Part shown: piece after piece, positions 32,901 through 43,500 of the stretch
How the letters are laid out: each line of letters starts with the position of its first letter
Numbering within the stretch: position 1 is the stretch's first letter
Origin: Shewanella schlegeliana
GTDB taxonomy: Bacteria; Pseudomonadota; Gammaproteobacteria; Enterobacterales; Shewanellaceae
NCBI RefSeq assembly: GCF_016765635.1
Contig: NZ_JAESVD010000012.1
Span: forward strand, 62,001 to 126,000
DNA: 64,000 bases
Direction: 5' to 3'
Position numbers and translations under genes: made by a program
The notes under the pieces: model-generated
Databases searched by the model: none
What the model was told of the DNA's origin: nothing
The model's input: only the letters and a program-made list of their open reading frames with translations

Positions 32901-35555
32901 ATGAGCATATTCAATCATGCTTCGATAAAAATACGCATGCTAGCCTTAGTGCTATTACCACTCATTTTTGCCTCTTTTTTATCGGCATTAGAGGTCAAAA
33001 AACAGAGAGAAAATGTTCGAGCTTTAAATACTCTTAACAGTAAAGTGAGCTTTTTGGAGTCACTATCTCAACTAAACAAGCTTACCAACCAAGCAAGAGA
33101 GCAGTTATTCAAACACAACACCAAGGTGACACTAGCCCCCTTAACCCCTTCGCTCAGCAAAATAGCACAGCAACTACCCCAAACATTTACTGCCAAGAAC
33201 AACTTAGAGATGGAGTCTTGGTTAGCTAGCACCAATGATGCCCTAAAAGAATTAACAGAAGTGAGTACTGAAGATCTCGCAGACTGGTCGGCTTGGTTTA
33301 ACGAACTACAGGTTCAAGCACTCAACACACTGGAGAAGGATAACTCAGGATTTAACGATGAAATAAATCAGCAGCTTGCAATATTGTACCAACTGCAATG
33401 GCTGTCTTTGTGGTCTACAGAAGAGAAATGGTTAATCAATCTATTGCTACAAAATCGCGATGATAGTGAACTACTGAGCCAGTTAAATTCCATCACAGAG
33501 CGTCAGCAGCTTTTTGTGGAGCGCTTTATTGATATTAACGCCAAACCTGAGCAGGTTTCACTCTTACTCAGTACTTTTTCTGATAAGGCTTTTGAGCAAA
33601 GTTATCAATTAAGGAGCCATATTTTAGATAAGCAAGCATTAACCAATACTCCCAATATCAGTTTAGAAGCATTCAGCCAGCGTCTTGATTTAATCCAATA
33701 TGTCGTGAGCAGCTTTTCCGTAAAGCTCAGCAGCAATATTCAAAGCGAGATAGCCCAATCAAAAAATCTTATTTGGTTATTTTGCACTGCGCTATTTATC
33801 TCACTAATCATTATTGCCATCATCGGAGCCAACCTCTACCGACGGATAATCAATTACCTAAGCCATGTGATTAACACCATGTCACACATCGAGGAGACTC
33901 ACGACTATTCTCAGAAAATTAGCGAGGAGGGTAACGATGAATTGAGCCTATTTTCCAAAACACTCAATAAGCTCATCAATGAGCGCCACCAAAATGAACT
34001 AAAAATATTACAAGCAAAACGAGAAGCAGAAAAAGCCAATCAGGCCAAGAGTTCATTTTTAGCTAATATGTCTCATGAGATTAGAACGCCGCTCAACGGT
34101 ATTATAGGCATGTCAGATATTATGGCTGGCACAAAACTGACGGCAACTCAGAGTGAGTACCTGCAAACCATCGAGACCTCATCTCAAACATTACTCATTC
34201 TAATCAATGACATACTCGACCTATCTAAGATTGAGTCTGGTAACCTCTCAATCACTAATACCGACGCTGACATTACCGAGGTAGTGTATGACACCTTAAC
34301 CATAGTACTGCCAAAGATCGCCGAGAAAAACCTGACCTTAGAAGTCAAGATAGATAACGACACGCCCTATCTTGTCTCCCTCGACGAACACCGTATGAAA
34401 CAGGTACTCGTCAACTTACTCTCTAACGCAGTGAAGTTTACCCACGAAGGTGGGATTAAGGTGGTCATATCCTGTTGTAATGCTGCAGGATATTGCGACC
34501 TACTCATAAGTGTTCATGATAGCGGTATCGGTATCGCAAAAGAGAAACAACAACATATATTCTCTCCCTTCACTCAAGAAGATGACACGACAACAAGAGA
34601 GTTTGGTGGCACAGGGCTAGGGCTCGCTATTTGTAAGCAACTCATAACATTAATGGGTGGAGAGATCGGCCTTATCTCTGAGAAAGGAAAAGGTTGCTGC
34701 TTCTCAATTAAACTACGCTCTCAAATTATTACTCAAGAAAAACCAGTATCAAACCAGTTCGAAGGCTTAACGACTGCGCTTATCTCTAATAACTCGGAGC
34801 TTAGTGAACGACTTAATAGAGAATGTCAGCAATACGGTTTTAATCTCAACTTCCACTATCAATCTTGCTTCGATCTATTACAAGAGAAACAAATATTTGA
34901 TCTGTTATTTATTGACAGTTTTTCATCAACCAGAGACACCCTTGCGGCTTTGCCTGAGCTGCTAAGACAGAAGGATATTTTTACGATAGCAATCAATACA
35001 CCAACAGAGAAACGAGAATTAGATAATATGGACGCGACAGTAACGCTACCGTTACTAGGTAATCGCTTTAAAAATGCAGTAAGCAATGGGCTAGAGAACC
35101 GTAACTTGCGGCTGAAGCAAGACTCAAACAGCGCTATCAATAATCAGCTCGCAGAAGAGCCAGAAAAAGTGAAGATTGTGATATTGATAGTAGAAGACAA
35201 CTTAGTAAACCAAAAAGTGGCATCCTTACTCGTTAAGCAGGCGGGGTTCGATTGTATTATCGCTAATAACGGCCAAGAGGCTTTAGATTTCATCAGTTCG
35301 GGAGAGGCTTTTAACGCCATTTTAATGGACTGTATGATGCCAGTGATGGACGGCTTTACGGCAACGGAAAAAATTAGAGAATGGGAAGGGCTGAACTCTC
35401 AATCTAGGCACCCTATCATAGCTTTAACCGCCAGCGTGCTCGATCAGGATATTGAAAGGTGTTACCAATCCGGCATGGATGATTACCTTGCTAAACCGTT
35501 TAAAAAAGAAGCCTTGCTGCATAAACTTAAATCCGTCTCCAAGCTTGCCAGTTAA
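32901..35555 (+). CDS. Hybrid sensor histidine kinase
   Basis: 884-residue membrane kinase: transmembrane helix 1 (about 13-30, LALVLLPLIFASFLSAL), about 260-residue periplasmic helical sensor, transmembrane helix 2 (about 296-315), HAMP, HisKA with H392 in NMSHEIRTPLNGIIGMSD, HATPase_c (LVNLLSNAVKFTHEG, DSGIGI, FGGTGLGLAI), a degenerate receiver-like stretch, then a C-terminal receiver with D810 in ILMDCMMPVMDGF. No Hpt domain is present, so phosphotransfer probably uses a separate Hpt such as the one at 30851. Divergent from the PstS-like/barrel pair, whose product may feed its periplasmic sensor. Confidence 0.9.
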   Translation: MSIFNHASIKIRMLALVLLPLIFASFLSALEVKKQRENVRALNTLNSKVSFLESLSQLNKLTNQAREQLFKHNTKVTLAPLTPSLSKIAQQLPQTFTAKNNLEMESWLASTNDALKELTEVSTEDLADWSAWFNELQVQALNTLEKDNSGFNDEINQQLAILYQLQWLSLWSTEEKWLINLLLQNRDDSELLSQLNSITERQQLFVERFIDINAKPEQVSLLLSTFSDKAFEQSYQLRSHILDKQALTNTPNISLEAFSQRLDLIQYVVSSFSVKLSSNIQSEIAQSKNLIWLFCTALFISLIIIAIIGANLYRRIINYLSHVINTMSHIEETHDYSQKISEEGNDELSLFSKTLNKLINERHQNELKILQAKREAEKANQAKSSFLANMSHEIRTPLNGIIGMSDIMAGTKLTATQSEYLQTIETSSQTLLILINDILDLSKIESGNLSITNTDADITEVVYDTLTIVLPKIAEKNLTLEVKIDNDTPYLVSLDEHRMKQVLVNLLSNAVKFTHEGGIKVVISCCNAAGYCDLLISVHDSGIGIAKEKQQHIFSPFTQEDDTTTREFGGTGLGLAICKQLITLMGGEIGLISEKGKGCCFSIKLRSQIITQEKPVSNQFEGLTTALISNNSELSERLNRECQQYGFNLNFHYQSCFDLLQEKQIFDLLFIDSFSSTRDTLAALPELLRQKDIFTIAINTPTEKRELDNMDATVTLPLLGNRFKNAVSNGLENRNLRLKQDSNSAINNQLAEEPEKVKIVILIVEDNLVNQKVASLLVKQAGFDCIIANNGQEALDFISSGEAFNAILMDCMMPVMDGFTATEKIREWEGLNSQSRHPIIALTASVLDQDIERCYQSGMDDYLAKPFKKEALLHKLKSVSKLAS

Positions 35556-35728
35556 GCTTACCCCATTGATGTCCCCGGCTCCGCTAGCAAGCCCTTCACA
35601 ATAGCTAGCAAAAATAGTTATTCTTATTCGCTTACAGCCTGAGTATCAGAATATATTGCTATTAATTGGTTGCTTTTAAAGGTTTAACACTTGCATCTAG
35701 AGCAACATTAGGTTGAAATGATTTTGGC

Positions 35729-36634
35729 ATGAATGAATTTAGTGAGTTTTTCTCTCAAGGTTATTGGTGGCTCTCATTGCTTGGCGGTATTCACTGTCTA
35801 GGCCTAGGTTTGTACATCCGCTATATCTACCATGAAAAAAATGGCACTAATAGGATCCTTGGAGACATCTTCAGCCTAATGGCGCTGTATTTCTTTACTG
35901 GCCTACTGACCAGTGACAATGCTCCAGCCCCCATACACCTGTTATTTATCTTAATCATCCCAGTCTACTTTCTGGTAATGCCTCTGCTCTATCTTTATTG
36001 CGATCGTAGTCTCAATGATATCGAACAACCTATTGGTTTTTCCCGCCACTTTTACCCTGCACTGATCATCGCTATTCTTGTGATTCTGACCATAGGCTTT
36101 CGAGTACTATTCGCCAACCAGTGGTCTGATATTGGCTTGCCACAGCCTCTGGATCTCAGCCATTTAAGCTTATTTGCCATGCTGCTACCCGCCCTACTCT
36201 TTATCCAAACGGGGATCTATTTTTACTACATCATAAAAATGCTGAGTCGCTATCCAGGCCGAGTATCACGCTTACATCAAGACAGTCTGAAAGACATCAA
36301 ATTTCGCTGGCTACTGGTATTAACCCTAGCGCTTATGAGTAATTGGCTTATCAGAGCCGCACTTATTCTACTTCCGTTTTACTTTGGTGATCAGGCCATT
36401 ATTATCAATCAAGCAGCAACGAAACTGACCTTACTGTTGACTGTGTACATATTGGCAATCTACGGTCTCAAGCAGATCACTCGAGCCGCCTTTCTGCGCG
36501 GAAAACTTACCCGGCAGCCACAACAAAAGAAACCGATGCAAGCCAGTCAGCAGTTACTTAGCTCTGAAGAGCTTGCCTACCTACAGCAGTTGATGCGAGA
36601 AGATGAGCAACTTAAAGAATCTAAGCATCAATAA
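35729..36634 (+). CDS. 7-TM membrane protein without output domain
   Basis: 301-residue protein with about seven hydrophobic segments (WWLSLLGGIHCLGLGLYI, FILIIPVYFLVMPLLYLY, ALIIAILVILTIGF and others) and a short charged C-terminal tail (about residues 245-301). The membrane part resembles the 7-TM sensor regions fused to AraC-type regulators, but no HTH follows. Function unknown. It stands 174 bp downstream of the hybrid kinase, same strand. Confidence 0.6.
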   Translation: MNEFSEFFSQGYWWLSLLGGIHCLGLGLYIRYIYHEKNGTNRILGDIFSLMALYFFTGLLTSDNAPAPIHLLFILIIPVYFLVMPLLYLYCDRSLNDIEQPIGFSRHFYPALIIAILVILTIGFRVLFANQWSDIGLPQPLDLSHLSLFAMLLPALLFIQTGIYFYYIIKMLSRYPGRVSRLHQDSLKDIKFRWLLVLTLALMSNWLIRAALILLPFYFGDQAIIINQAATKLTLLLTVYILAIYGLKQITRAAFLRGKLTRQPQQKKPMQASQQLLSSEELAYLQQLMREDEQLKESKHQ

Positions 36635-36779
36635 TTTCCGCTTTTGACTTATCACAAACAAACATAATTGATTGAATATTTTTCATAGCCAACTGCGTAA
36701 AAGTTACGCTAGTGTATTAGCCCTTATTTCAAGAAAACATCAAAACAATAACAACATATTGAAGGGTAGGAATTAATAC

Positions 36780-38837
36780 ATGATACCAACACACAAGCAG
36801 TCAGTGCTTGCTGCCGCGCTGCTCGGCTGCAGTTTCTCCGCTATGGCGGCGGAGAGAACCCACGATATCACCATAGATGACTTCTTTGATATCGGTAACA
36901 TGGGCTCGGTAACTCTTAGCCCGAATGGTAAACAAGCAGTCTGGCTAGAGTCCCGCTGGGACAAGGAGCTAGATAAGAGTCAACGCGACCTGTGGCTAGT
37001 CGACATCAAGTCTCGTCAATCAAAGCGCATGACCTTTACTAATGAGAGTGAATCTAGCCCCCAGTGGAGCCCTGATGGTGAGTACGTTTACTACCTTGGA
37101 AAAGTAAAACAGGAAGGGGCAAAAGCTCCCTTCAACGGCAAGACTCAGGTATTCCGTATATCGGTTAATAGCGGCGATAGCCAGCCGATGACCAAGGAAG
37201 CCGAAGGAGTGGCAGGGTTTGAACTCAGCCACGATGGCAAGAGCTTATACTTTTTAGCCACAAAAACCACAACCGATAAAGATCAATGGGCTTCGATGCG
37301 TACCAGTCACAGCGCCCCAAAATACGGCCACGGTGAACAAACGACTAACCCCTTATATCAACTCGATCTCGAACATTTTAAGCAAAAGCTACTCCTCGAT
37401 GATGACAAAGTGGTTTGGGAATTTAAGGTCAGCGAAGATGGCAGCAAAATTGCCCGCATCACCACCACTGACAACGAACTGGTATTCCTAGAGGGTTGGT
37501 CAGACGTTGAGATCTTCGATACCAAAACCCAACAAAATAGTATACTCGCGGATACCCAGTGGCGTGATAATGCTCCCTCTCCATATGGCTGGCTATTGGG
37601 TTTAGCTTGGCAAGACAACACGGAACTCGCCTTTAGAATTGACTATGATGGCCACCCTGGCCAGCTATTTATCGCCGATGCAAAAGCCACAGATAAACCA
37701 TCGTTAGAGGTGAGTCGCCCCGGTGATGTCACACTGACATCAAGCGATCTGACTTGGCGACCAAACAGTGATGAGATCTGTTATCGCGGCGCAGATCATG
37801 GTCGAATAAAACTGTTCTGTACTGAAATCGATGATGGCGAGCAGGGCGGCACCCGCACAGTTATCCCGGGTGACATGGTTATTGGCAGCTATAGCTTTAG
37901 CCAAAACGGTAAATCCGTTGCCTTCAGCCATAACGGCTTAGATCACTTCTCCGATATGTTTATCGCCGATGCCAACAGCAGTCGTGCCAAGGCTAAACGA
38001 CTGACCAATATCAACCCACAAGTCGATAACTGGAAGCTGCCACAAGTCTCCATCGTCAAGTGGACAGCTCCCGATGGCGCAGTGGTCGAAGGCATATTGG
38101 ATCTGCCAGCAGGTTATAAGAAGGAAGATGGACCACTACCATTAATCGTGCAGATCCATGGTGGTCCGACTGCGGCAACACCTTATGCACTACAACATAG
38201 ATCCTACGGTCGTTCGACCTTTACCGCCAACGGTTGGGCGCTACTGTCACCAAACTATCGTGGCTCTACAGGCTATGGCGATAAGTTCCTTACCGATCTG
38301 GTAGGCCGTGAGCATGACATTGAAGTCAAAGATATCATGGCTGGTGTCGATCAACTGATAGCAGACGGCATTGTCGATGGTGACAAGATGGCCGTCATGG
38401 GTTGGAGTAACGGTGGCTACCTTACTAATGCCCTTATTAGTACCAATAACCGCTTTAAAGCGGCAAGTTCTGGTGCAGGCGTGTTCGATCAACGCCTACA
38501 GTGGATCCTCGAAGATACCCCTGGCCATGTGGTCAACTTTATGGAAGGTCTACCTTGGGAAAAGCCTGAAGCCTATAACCATGGTTCGTCACTGACATAT
38601 GCTGATCAGATCAAGACCCCGACGTTAATCCATATTGGCGAAGGCGATCAGCGTGTACCACTGGGTCATGCACAAGGTCTATATCGCGCGCTGCACCACT
38701 ACCTCAACGTGCCTGTCGAGCTAGTTGTCTATCCGGGTGAAGGCCACGGCCTGAGTAAGTACCAGCATCGTAAGGCTAAGATGGAGTGGGATCAGAAATG
38801 GTTTAATCACTATGTATTAGGCCAGCCTGTCGAATAA
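36780..38837 (+). CDS. Secreted S9-family prolyl oligopeptidase-like peptidase
   Basis: 685-residue serine peptidase with signal peptide (AALLGCSFSAMAAE), an N-terminal seven-blade beta-propeller (about 30-410; WSPDGEYVYYLGK, WRPNSDEICYRG) and a C-terminal alpha/beta hydrolase domain: oxyanion IHGGPTA, nucleophile Ser in GWSNGG, then GDQRVP (Asp) and GEGHG (His). This is the DPP IV/acylaminoacyl-peptidase-like clade, which releases dipeptides or blocked residues from peptides in the periplasm. Single gene with a terminator. Confidence 0.9.
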   Translation: MIPTHKQSVLAAALLGCSFSAMAAERTHDITIDDFFDIGNMGSVTLSPNGKQAVWLESRWDKELDKSQRDLWLVDIKSRQSKRMTFTNESESSPQWSPDGEYVYYLGKVKQEGAKAPFNGKTQVFRISVNSGDSQPMTKEAEGVAGFELSHDGKSLYFLATKTTTDKDQWASMRTSHSAPKYGHGEQTTNPLYQLDLEHFKQKLLLDDDKVVWEFKVSEDGSKIARITTTDNELVFLEGWSDVEIFDTKTQQNSILADTQWRDNAPSPYGWLLGLAWQDNTELAFRIDYDGHPGQLFIADAKATDKPSLEVSRPGDVTLTSSDLTWRPNSDEICYRGADHGRIKLFCTEIDDGEQGGTRTVIPGDMVIGSYSFSQNGKSVAFSHNGLDHFSDMFIADANSSRAKAKRLTNINPQVDNWKLPQVSIVKWTAPDGAVVEGILDLPAGYKKEDGPLPLIVQIHGGPTAATPYALQHRSYGRSTFTANGWALLSPNYRGSTGYGDKFLTDLVGREHDIEVKDIMAGVDQLIADGIVDGDKMAVMGWSNGGYLTNALISTNNRFKAASSGAGVFDQRLQWILEDTPGHVVNFMEGLPWEKPEAYNHGSSLTYADQIKTPTLIHIGEGDQRVPLGHAQGLYRALHHYLNVPVELVVYPGEGHGLSKYQHRKAKMEWDQKWFNHYVLGQPVE

Positions 38838-38869
38838 GTCATCTGTTATAGAGTCGATTAACTACTCCT

Positions 38870-38895
38870 ATAAAAGCGCCTATCGGCGCTTTTAT
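38870..38895 (+). terminator. Terminator of S9 peptidase gene
   Basis: TAAAAGCGCC-tat-CGGCGCTTTTATTT: GC-rich stem with T run, 33 bp after the stop codon. Confidence 0.85.
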
Positions 38896-38997
38896 TTATC
38901 TTTAAATAGATAACCCCAGTTACAATTCCGGCATTCACTTTCTGTTCAGTAAGGGTATGCTAAGGTTTAGCTCAGTTTGCTAGATAAGGATAATGCA

Positions 38998-39564
38998 ATG
39001 ACAAGCTTCATCAAACGAATCACCGCCAGCTTATGTCTGCTTGCAAGTGTAATGATAGCCCCACAGGCTCTCGCAGAAGATAGCTATGCTCAAGCGAAGA
39101 GCACCTTTCAACAAGCTAGCGAAACGCAAAAATTCTTCAATAACGCCTACGGTTATGCACTTTTTCCAACAGTAGGAAAAGGCGGTATTGGTATTGGTGC
39201 AGCTTACGGTAAAGGCAAAGTTTACCGTGGTGGTAGCTATACCGGTGACACCAGCTTAACTCAGCTATCTTTTGGATTTCAGTTAGGTGGTCAAGCCTAT
39301 AGCGAAGTTATCTTCTTCAAAGATGAAGCCGCTTACAGAGACTTTACCAGTGGCAGCTTCGAATTCGGCGCTCAAGCCTCCGCAGTCGCCATCAATATTG
39401 GCGCGAATGCCCAAGCTGGTACAACGGGGAACTCTGCAGGTGCGGGGAAAGGCGCAGCTAAAGCAGCTTATATCAATGGTATGGCGGTATTTACCGTAGC
39501 TAAAGGCGGGTTAATGTTTGAAGCAGCCCTAGCAGGCCAATCGTTTACCTTTGAAGAGAAGTAG
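38998..39564 (+). CDS. SYLF/Ysc84-domain lipid-binding protein
   Basis: 188-residue secreted protein: signal peptide ending APQALAE, then a SYLF domain (FFNNAYGYALFPTVGKGGIGIGAAYGKGKVY ... AYINGMAVFTVAKGGLMFEAALAGQSFTF). SYLF proteins bind phosphoinositides or other lipids in eukaryotes; bacterial secreted members have no firm role. ATG 38998 with AAGGA upstream is preferred over a nearer TTG. An 11-bp hairpin follows the stop. Confidence 0.85.
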   Translation: MTSFIKRITASLCLLASVMIAPQALAEDSYAQAKSTFQQASETQKFFNNAYGYALFPTVGKGGIGIGAAYGKGKVYRGGSYTGDTSLTQLSFGFQLGGQAYSEVIFFKDEAAYRDFTSGSFEFGAQASAVAINIGANAQAGTTGNSAGAGKGAAKAAYINGMAVFTVAKGGLMFEAALAGQSFTFEEK

Positions 39565-39576
39565 TACAAGAAGATT

Positions 39577-39608
39577 CTAGGTTCTAGCAATTAAAGACTA
39601 GAACCTAG
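39577..39608. terminator. Inverted repeat between convergent genes
   Basis: CTAGGTTCTAG-N10-CTAGAACCTAG: perfect 11-bp stem between the SYLF gene (+) and the periplasmic protein gene (-). No T run; possible bidirectional 3' hairpin. Confidence 0.5.
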
Positions 39609-39628
39609 ACATATTACAGCAGACAGTT

Positions 39629-40213
39629 TTATTTATGACCCCAAGGTACTGGTGGTAAATCGACTGGCTTAGTCAGATCAAAATCCACTCTAAAGTCGCG
39701 GTTTTCTCGGGTTAAACGGTAGGTAAATTCTTGTGGTTTGACGTACATATGCCACACGTTGGTCACTGAGACATCTAGACCATTTTCTCTAAAGTTATTA
39801 ATCGAGTAAGCATCGACAGGGAAAGACTGCTCCGTTGCGTTGCCCATATCGGCAGTCATGCCTCCATACATGGTGACCTTATCTTCACTACCGTCTTTAT
39901 GACGATGATCGTGGGCAAGGTGCAAACCATAAGGGGTCTTAGTGATCACCCAAGTACGGGAATGGTCATCCCCCACATGAAACGGCACTTTAAGCACAGT
40001 GTCGCTACATTCACGTACATGCATAACAAGCTTCTTACCGCTAAAAGCAGAATCCGCGCTATTGCCTGCAGTGACTGTTCCTTCAAAAGCCTTACCACAA
40101 TGTGCAGCTAAGTTATCGAAAAAAGCTGCCTGCTCTGAGGTCACAGCCATGGCCGGAAGCGAAAAGCTTGTAGCCATTAACAAGGCGATTTGTGAGTATT
40201 TTATTGTTTTCAT
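39629..40213 (-). CDS. Secreted protein of unknown function
   Basis: 194-residue protein with signal peptide (ATSFSLPAMA) and a beta-rich mature part; HCGKAFEGTVTAG, MHVRECSDTVLKVPFHVGDDHSRTW, GLHLAHDHRHKDGSED and FTYRLTRENRDFRVDFDLTKPV are conserved-looking segments. The His-rich HLAHDHRHKDG is a candidate metal site and the two cysteines may form a disulfide. Not recognised as a named family. GGAGA lies 6 bases before ATG 40213. Confidence 0.65.
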   Translation of the reverse strand: MKTIKYSQIALLMATSFSLPAMAVTSEQAAFFDNLAAHCGKAFEGTVTAGNSADSAFSGKKLVMHVRECSDTVLKVPFHVGDDHSRTWVITKTPYGLHLAHDHRHKDGSEDKVTMYGGMTADMGNATEQSFPVDAYSINNFRENGLDVSVTNVWHMYVKPQEFTYRLTRENRDFRVDFDLTKPVDLPPVPWGHK

Positions 40214-40523
40214 TATTATCTCCAATGATGGGGGTTCAACCCTACCATAAACAGATAAATTTTAGCTGAAGTGATTTGAGCTTTCGCCAAGCAGAAAAGT
40301 CCCCCCAGCGAAAACAATGCTGAGGGGAAAGTTGCAGGATGATACGAATTGAGTGTTATCAAGGCGATAACCCTGCAAACGCCACACAGGATCTACCGCC
40401 ACCCCCTGATAAACACAGATAAATCAGCTGAGTTTGTCAGTTACACGTAACGGTAATATATCGACAGCCCCCACTATCGCCTCTAGGTGAGGACTGCTGT
40501 TATTCAGCCTACTCGCCGTTTGC
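40214..40523. other. Intergenic region downstream of ttrA-like gene
   Basis: About 310 bp without a gene. A possible minus-strand hairpin (CCCC-TCAGC ... GCTGGGGGG) lies at 40302-40326 and could end the ttrBA-like transcript; it also holds the promoter of the secreted protein gene. Nothing else seen. Confidence 0.4.
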
Positions 40524-43500
40524 TTACGCCTTCTCCACTCGGATAGGGATCCCGTGGCGGCAGTTAGCCCCCGTCCAGTAATCATTTAGCATGCTCGCCG
40601 TTTGCTTACGTGTTGGATCAGAGGGGATCATTTGATTAATAGCCACCCCACCCGCTCGCGCTTTGAGACCCGCTAATTTCTCACCATTGATAATCCTGTC
40701 GTCACCACCAAAGCCTTGTGAATGCCCAAAGCCATGGGAAACACATACAGCCCCCGGAGCAACGCCAAAGTCTGTTTGCAGTAGACCTGTAGCAGGCTTA
40801 CCATTAGCCGTGATAAGTTTGACCTTATCGCCGTCAGTTAACCCCTGCTGTTTAGCCGTTTCTTCATGCATATAAACAAAGTTAGTCGGACTTATCTCCG
40901 CAATGCGTTTATAGGCCACCGCATAGTTTGAACGCACCGTTGCCTTATAGCTAGAAAATAGCAATGGGTACTCGGAGGCTGGCCAATGACTTTCCCAGCT
41001 ATCGCCATTCCAGAATCTATGCTCATGATAAGTAATGGTGCCTGGATAGTGTTCACCAGAATAAGCATGACGCAGTTGTGCTACCGCCTCATGGTAAAGC
41101 TGCAAACATTTTGGCTCAGCCCCCTTTACAAAGTCACCGTCATAGCGCTCACTGGCAACATAGTAACCACCACGGGATAATAGTGCTTCGACCTCGTTAG
41201 CTTCAGTTGCAGTTAATCTTGGCGTGAGTGGTTTCATGGCATAATCCAAGCCTGCCCACTGCCTATCTTCGTCTGTAACTGTTGGCAGTTTTTCACACTG
41301 AGATGCCACGTTGGCGAGGTATTTTGCATGCCAATCTTCGAAGCAAAGCAGATCCGCTTTACTACCATCTTCATGGGCAATTACGCCTTTACCAAAACCG
41401 GGGAGCTGCATATCCAGAGCGATATCAACTAATAGTTGCTCCATACAAACATGCTGACCCGCTGCATTCTTAACGGTTCTTGGTGTCACCAACGGCGCAG
41501 CAGCAGCCACGCCTAACATGTACGATCCCCACATACGGTCGGCAGCATACTCTTCAAGCATAGAGCGGTCAGGAATAAAGTAATCTGCGTAGCGATTGGT
41601 CTCATTCATATGGCAATCGATACCGATAACCAAAGGCAGGCGCTTAGGATCGGCAATACTTGCCACAACCTCTTGGCTTATCGATGCCGCACTGTAAAGG
41701 AAGTTATTGCGCCAATTAAATAGCACCTTCGCTTGGTAGGGATCGTTATTAGCATGACTAGTCCATTGCTCTGCCGCATTCATTGCAGGCAGCACTTCAT
41801 GCCAAGGGGTGCTAGCTGGATATGGGTTTTGCCCCTTAGCTACTTTTTGTTTGTACTCTGTAGACGACTCATAAGCGCCATCTCGACAGGCATTCACCAC
41901 ACCATCGAGGCTGACACCATTATCGATATTAGCTAGGTCGTATCGCCCCTCCATGCCGCCGATTGGGCCATTACCATAGATAGCGCCACCTTTCGCATCG
42001 TGACTCCCCACCAAAGTATTCAAGGTTGCCCAGATCCAGCCCATCACAAAACCATCCGATGAGTTGGTACCGCCATTGCCCGCCACACAAGCTTTACGGC
42101 CATACTGACCTAAATCTTTAGCCACTTGGCGCATATCTTCGATGCTGATCCCCGACTTAGCGGCGTACTCTTGCATGCTGGTGCGCTTAGCTTCCTCTCG
42201 CAATAGATAAAGCGATGACGCCAACTTCACCTTACGCCCAGATTTATCTTTCACGGTCTGACTTACGAATAACTCAGCCTTATCACCAGATTCTGCCGCC
42301 ACCAAGGTATTACCACCCGCCTTAACGATAATGGCTTCATCACCGCCTAAACCAAAGTCCTTCGCCTTAGCGAAACGGCGATAATCCGGGTGTTTAGGAT
42401 CGACAATGACCAAGTGACCCGCATTGGTATAGTTAAGTTCACCCGCCGCTTTAGCGGCTTTCTCACTCGCACCTTCAAGGTGAGCTTTGTTAAACCAGCC
42501 CTCCTCGAGCATGGTACGAATAACCCCAAAAGAGAACGCGGCATCTTGACCCGGCTTTACCGCTAACCAAGTGGCATTGGTATCGGCAGCCACCGTGGTA
42601 CGAAGTAGCGGATCAACGCAGACATAGTTAAACGTTCGATCAACACGACTGTCGGCAAGACCACGGCCAACACGATTAAGGCTCACGCCTGAAGAGCCGG
42701 GACTTGTGCCCATAAATAAACCGTACTCAACATTTTCCCAGTCGACATCATTGAGCCACTCTTCAAAGCCTGCTGCCATGCCTAAACTATAGCCTGTCGC
42801 TTGCGCTGCGCCGCAATAGGCGTGTTTGGTGCCTAAGTTACTGGTGCCCCAAGACTGCTGCATAAATCGAGCATAAAAACTGCCACGCAAAGTATCTTCT
42901 GCACAGTAAGTCGCAAACAGGTGGTTAGCAGCGCTGCCAAACTCAGGGAAGCCAGGCTTTACAGGCTTATCGAGCTGACGCAGACTACGCAGACCTTCAA
43001 CATGACCTTCACCAAACAGATCACCACCTTGCAGGATCTCTTGCAGTGCTTGTTCATAGCTAATCGTTACCCAGCGACCTTCACCACGCTTACCATCACG
43101 TTTAAGCACCTGAGTGACTCGACGCTCATCGTCAACCGAATCAGCACAACTAGCGCCTTTAGCACAGGTTGTTGCACGATTTGTTAAACCATTTTCCCCC
43201 GCTAGTGCGATATAACTCTGTTTAACGCTAGTCTCAATAGGCAAAGGAGAACCTGAGTTGTTCTCACAGTATGGATTGCCGCCAACTTTGAGCACTTTGT
43301 CATTCTTTTCATCAATTCTGACTCGTAAACCGCAAATGTTATAACAGCTAAAACAGCGCGAGTACGCAGTGCGCACACCCGGTGTGAGCTGCCAATCACC
43401 ATTGGCATCCTGCTGGCATTCCGCAGGGATTGGGTGACCAAAACAGCCTACATCTTGGCTACGTGTCGGGTGTATTGGTTGAGATTTCTCACCACAACCC

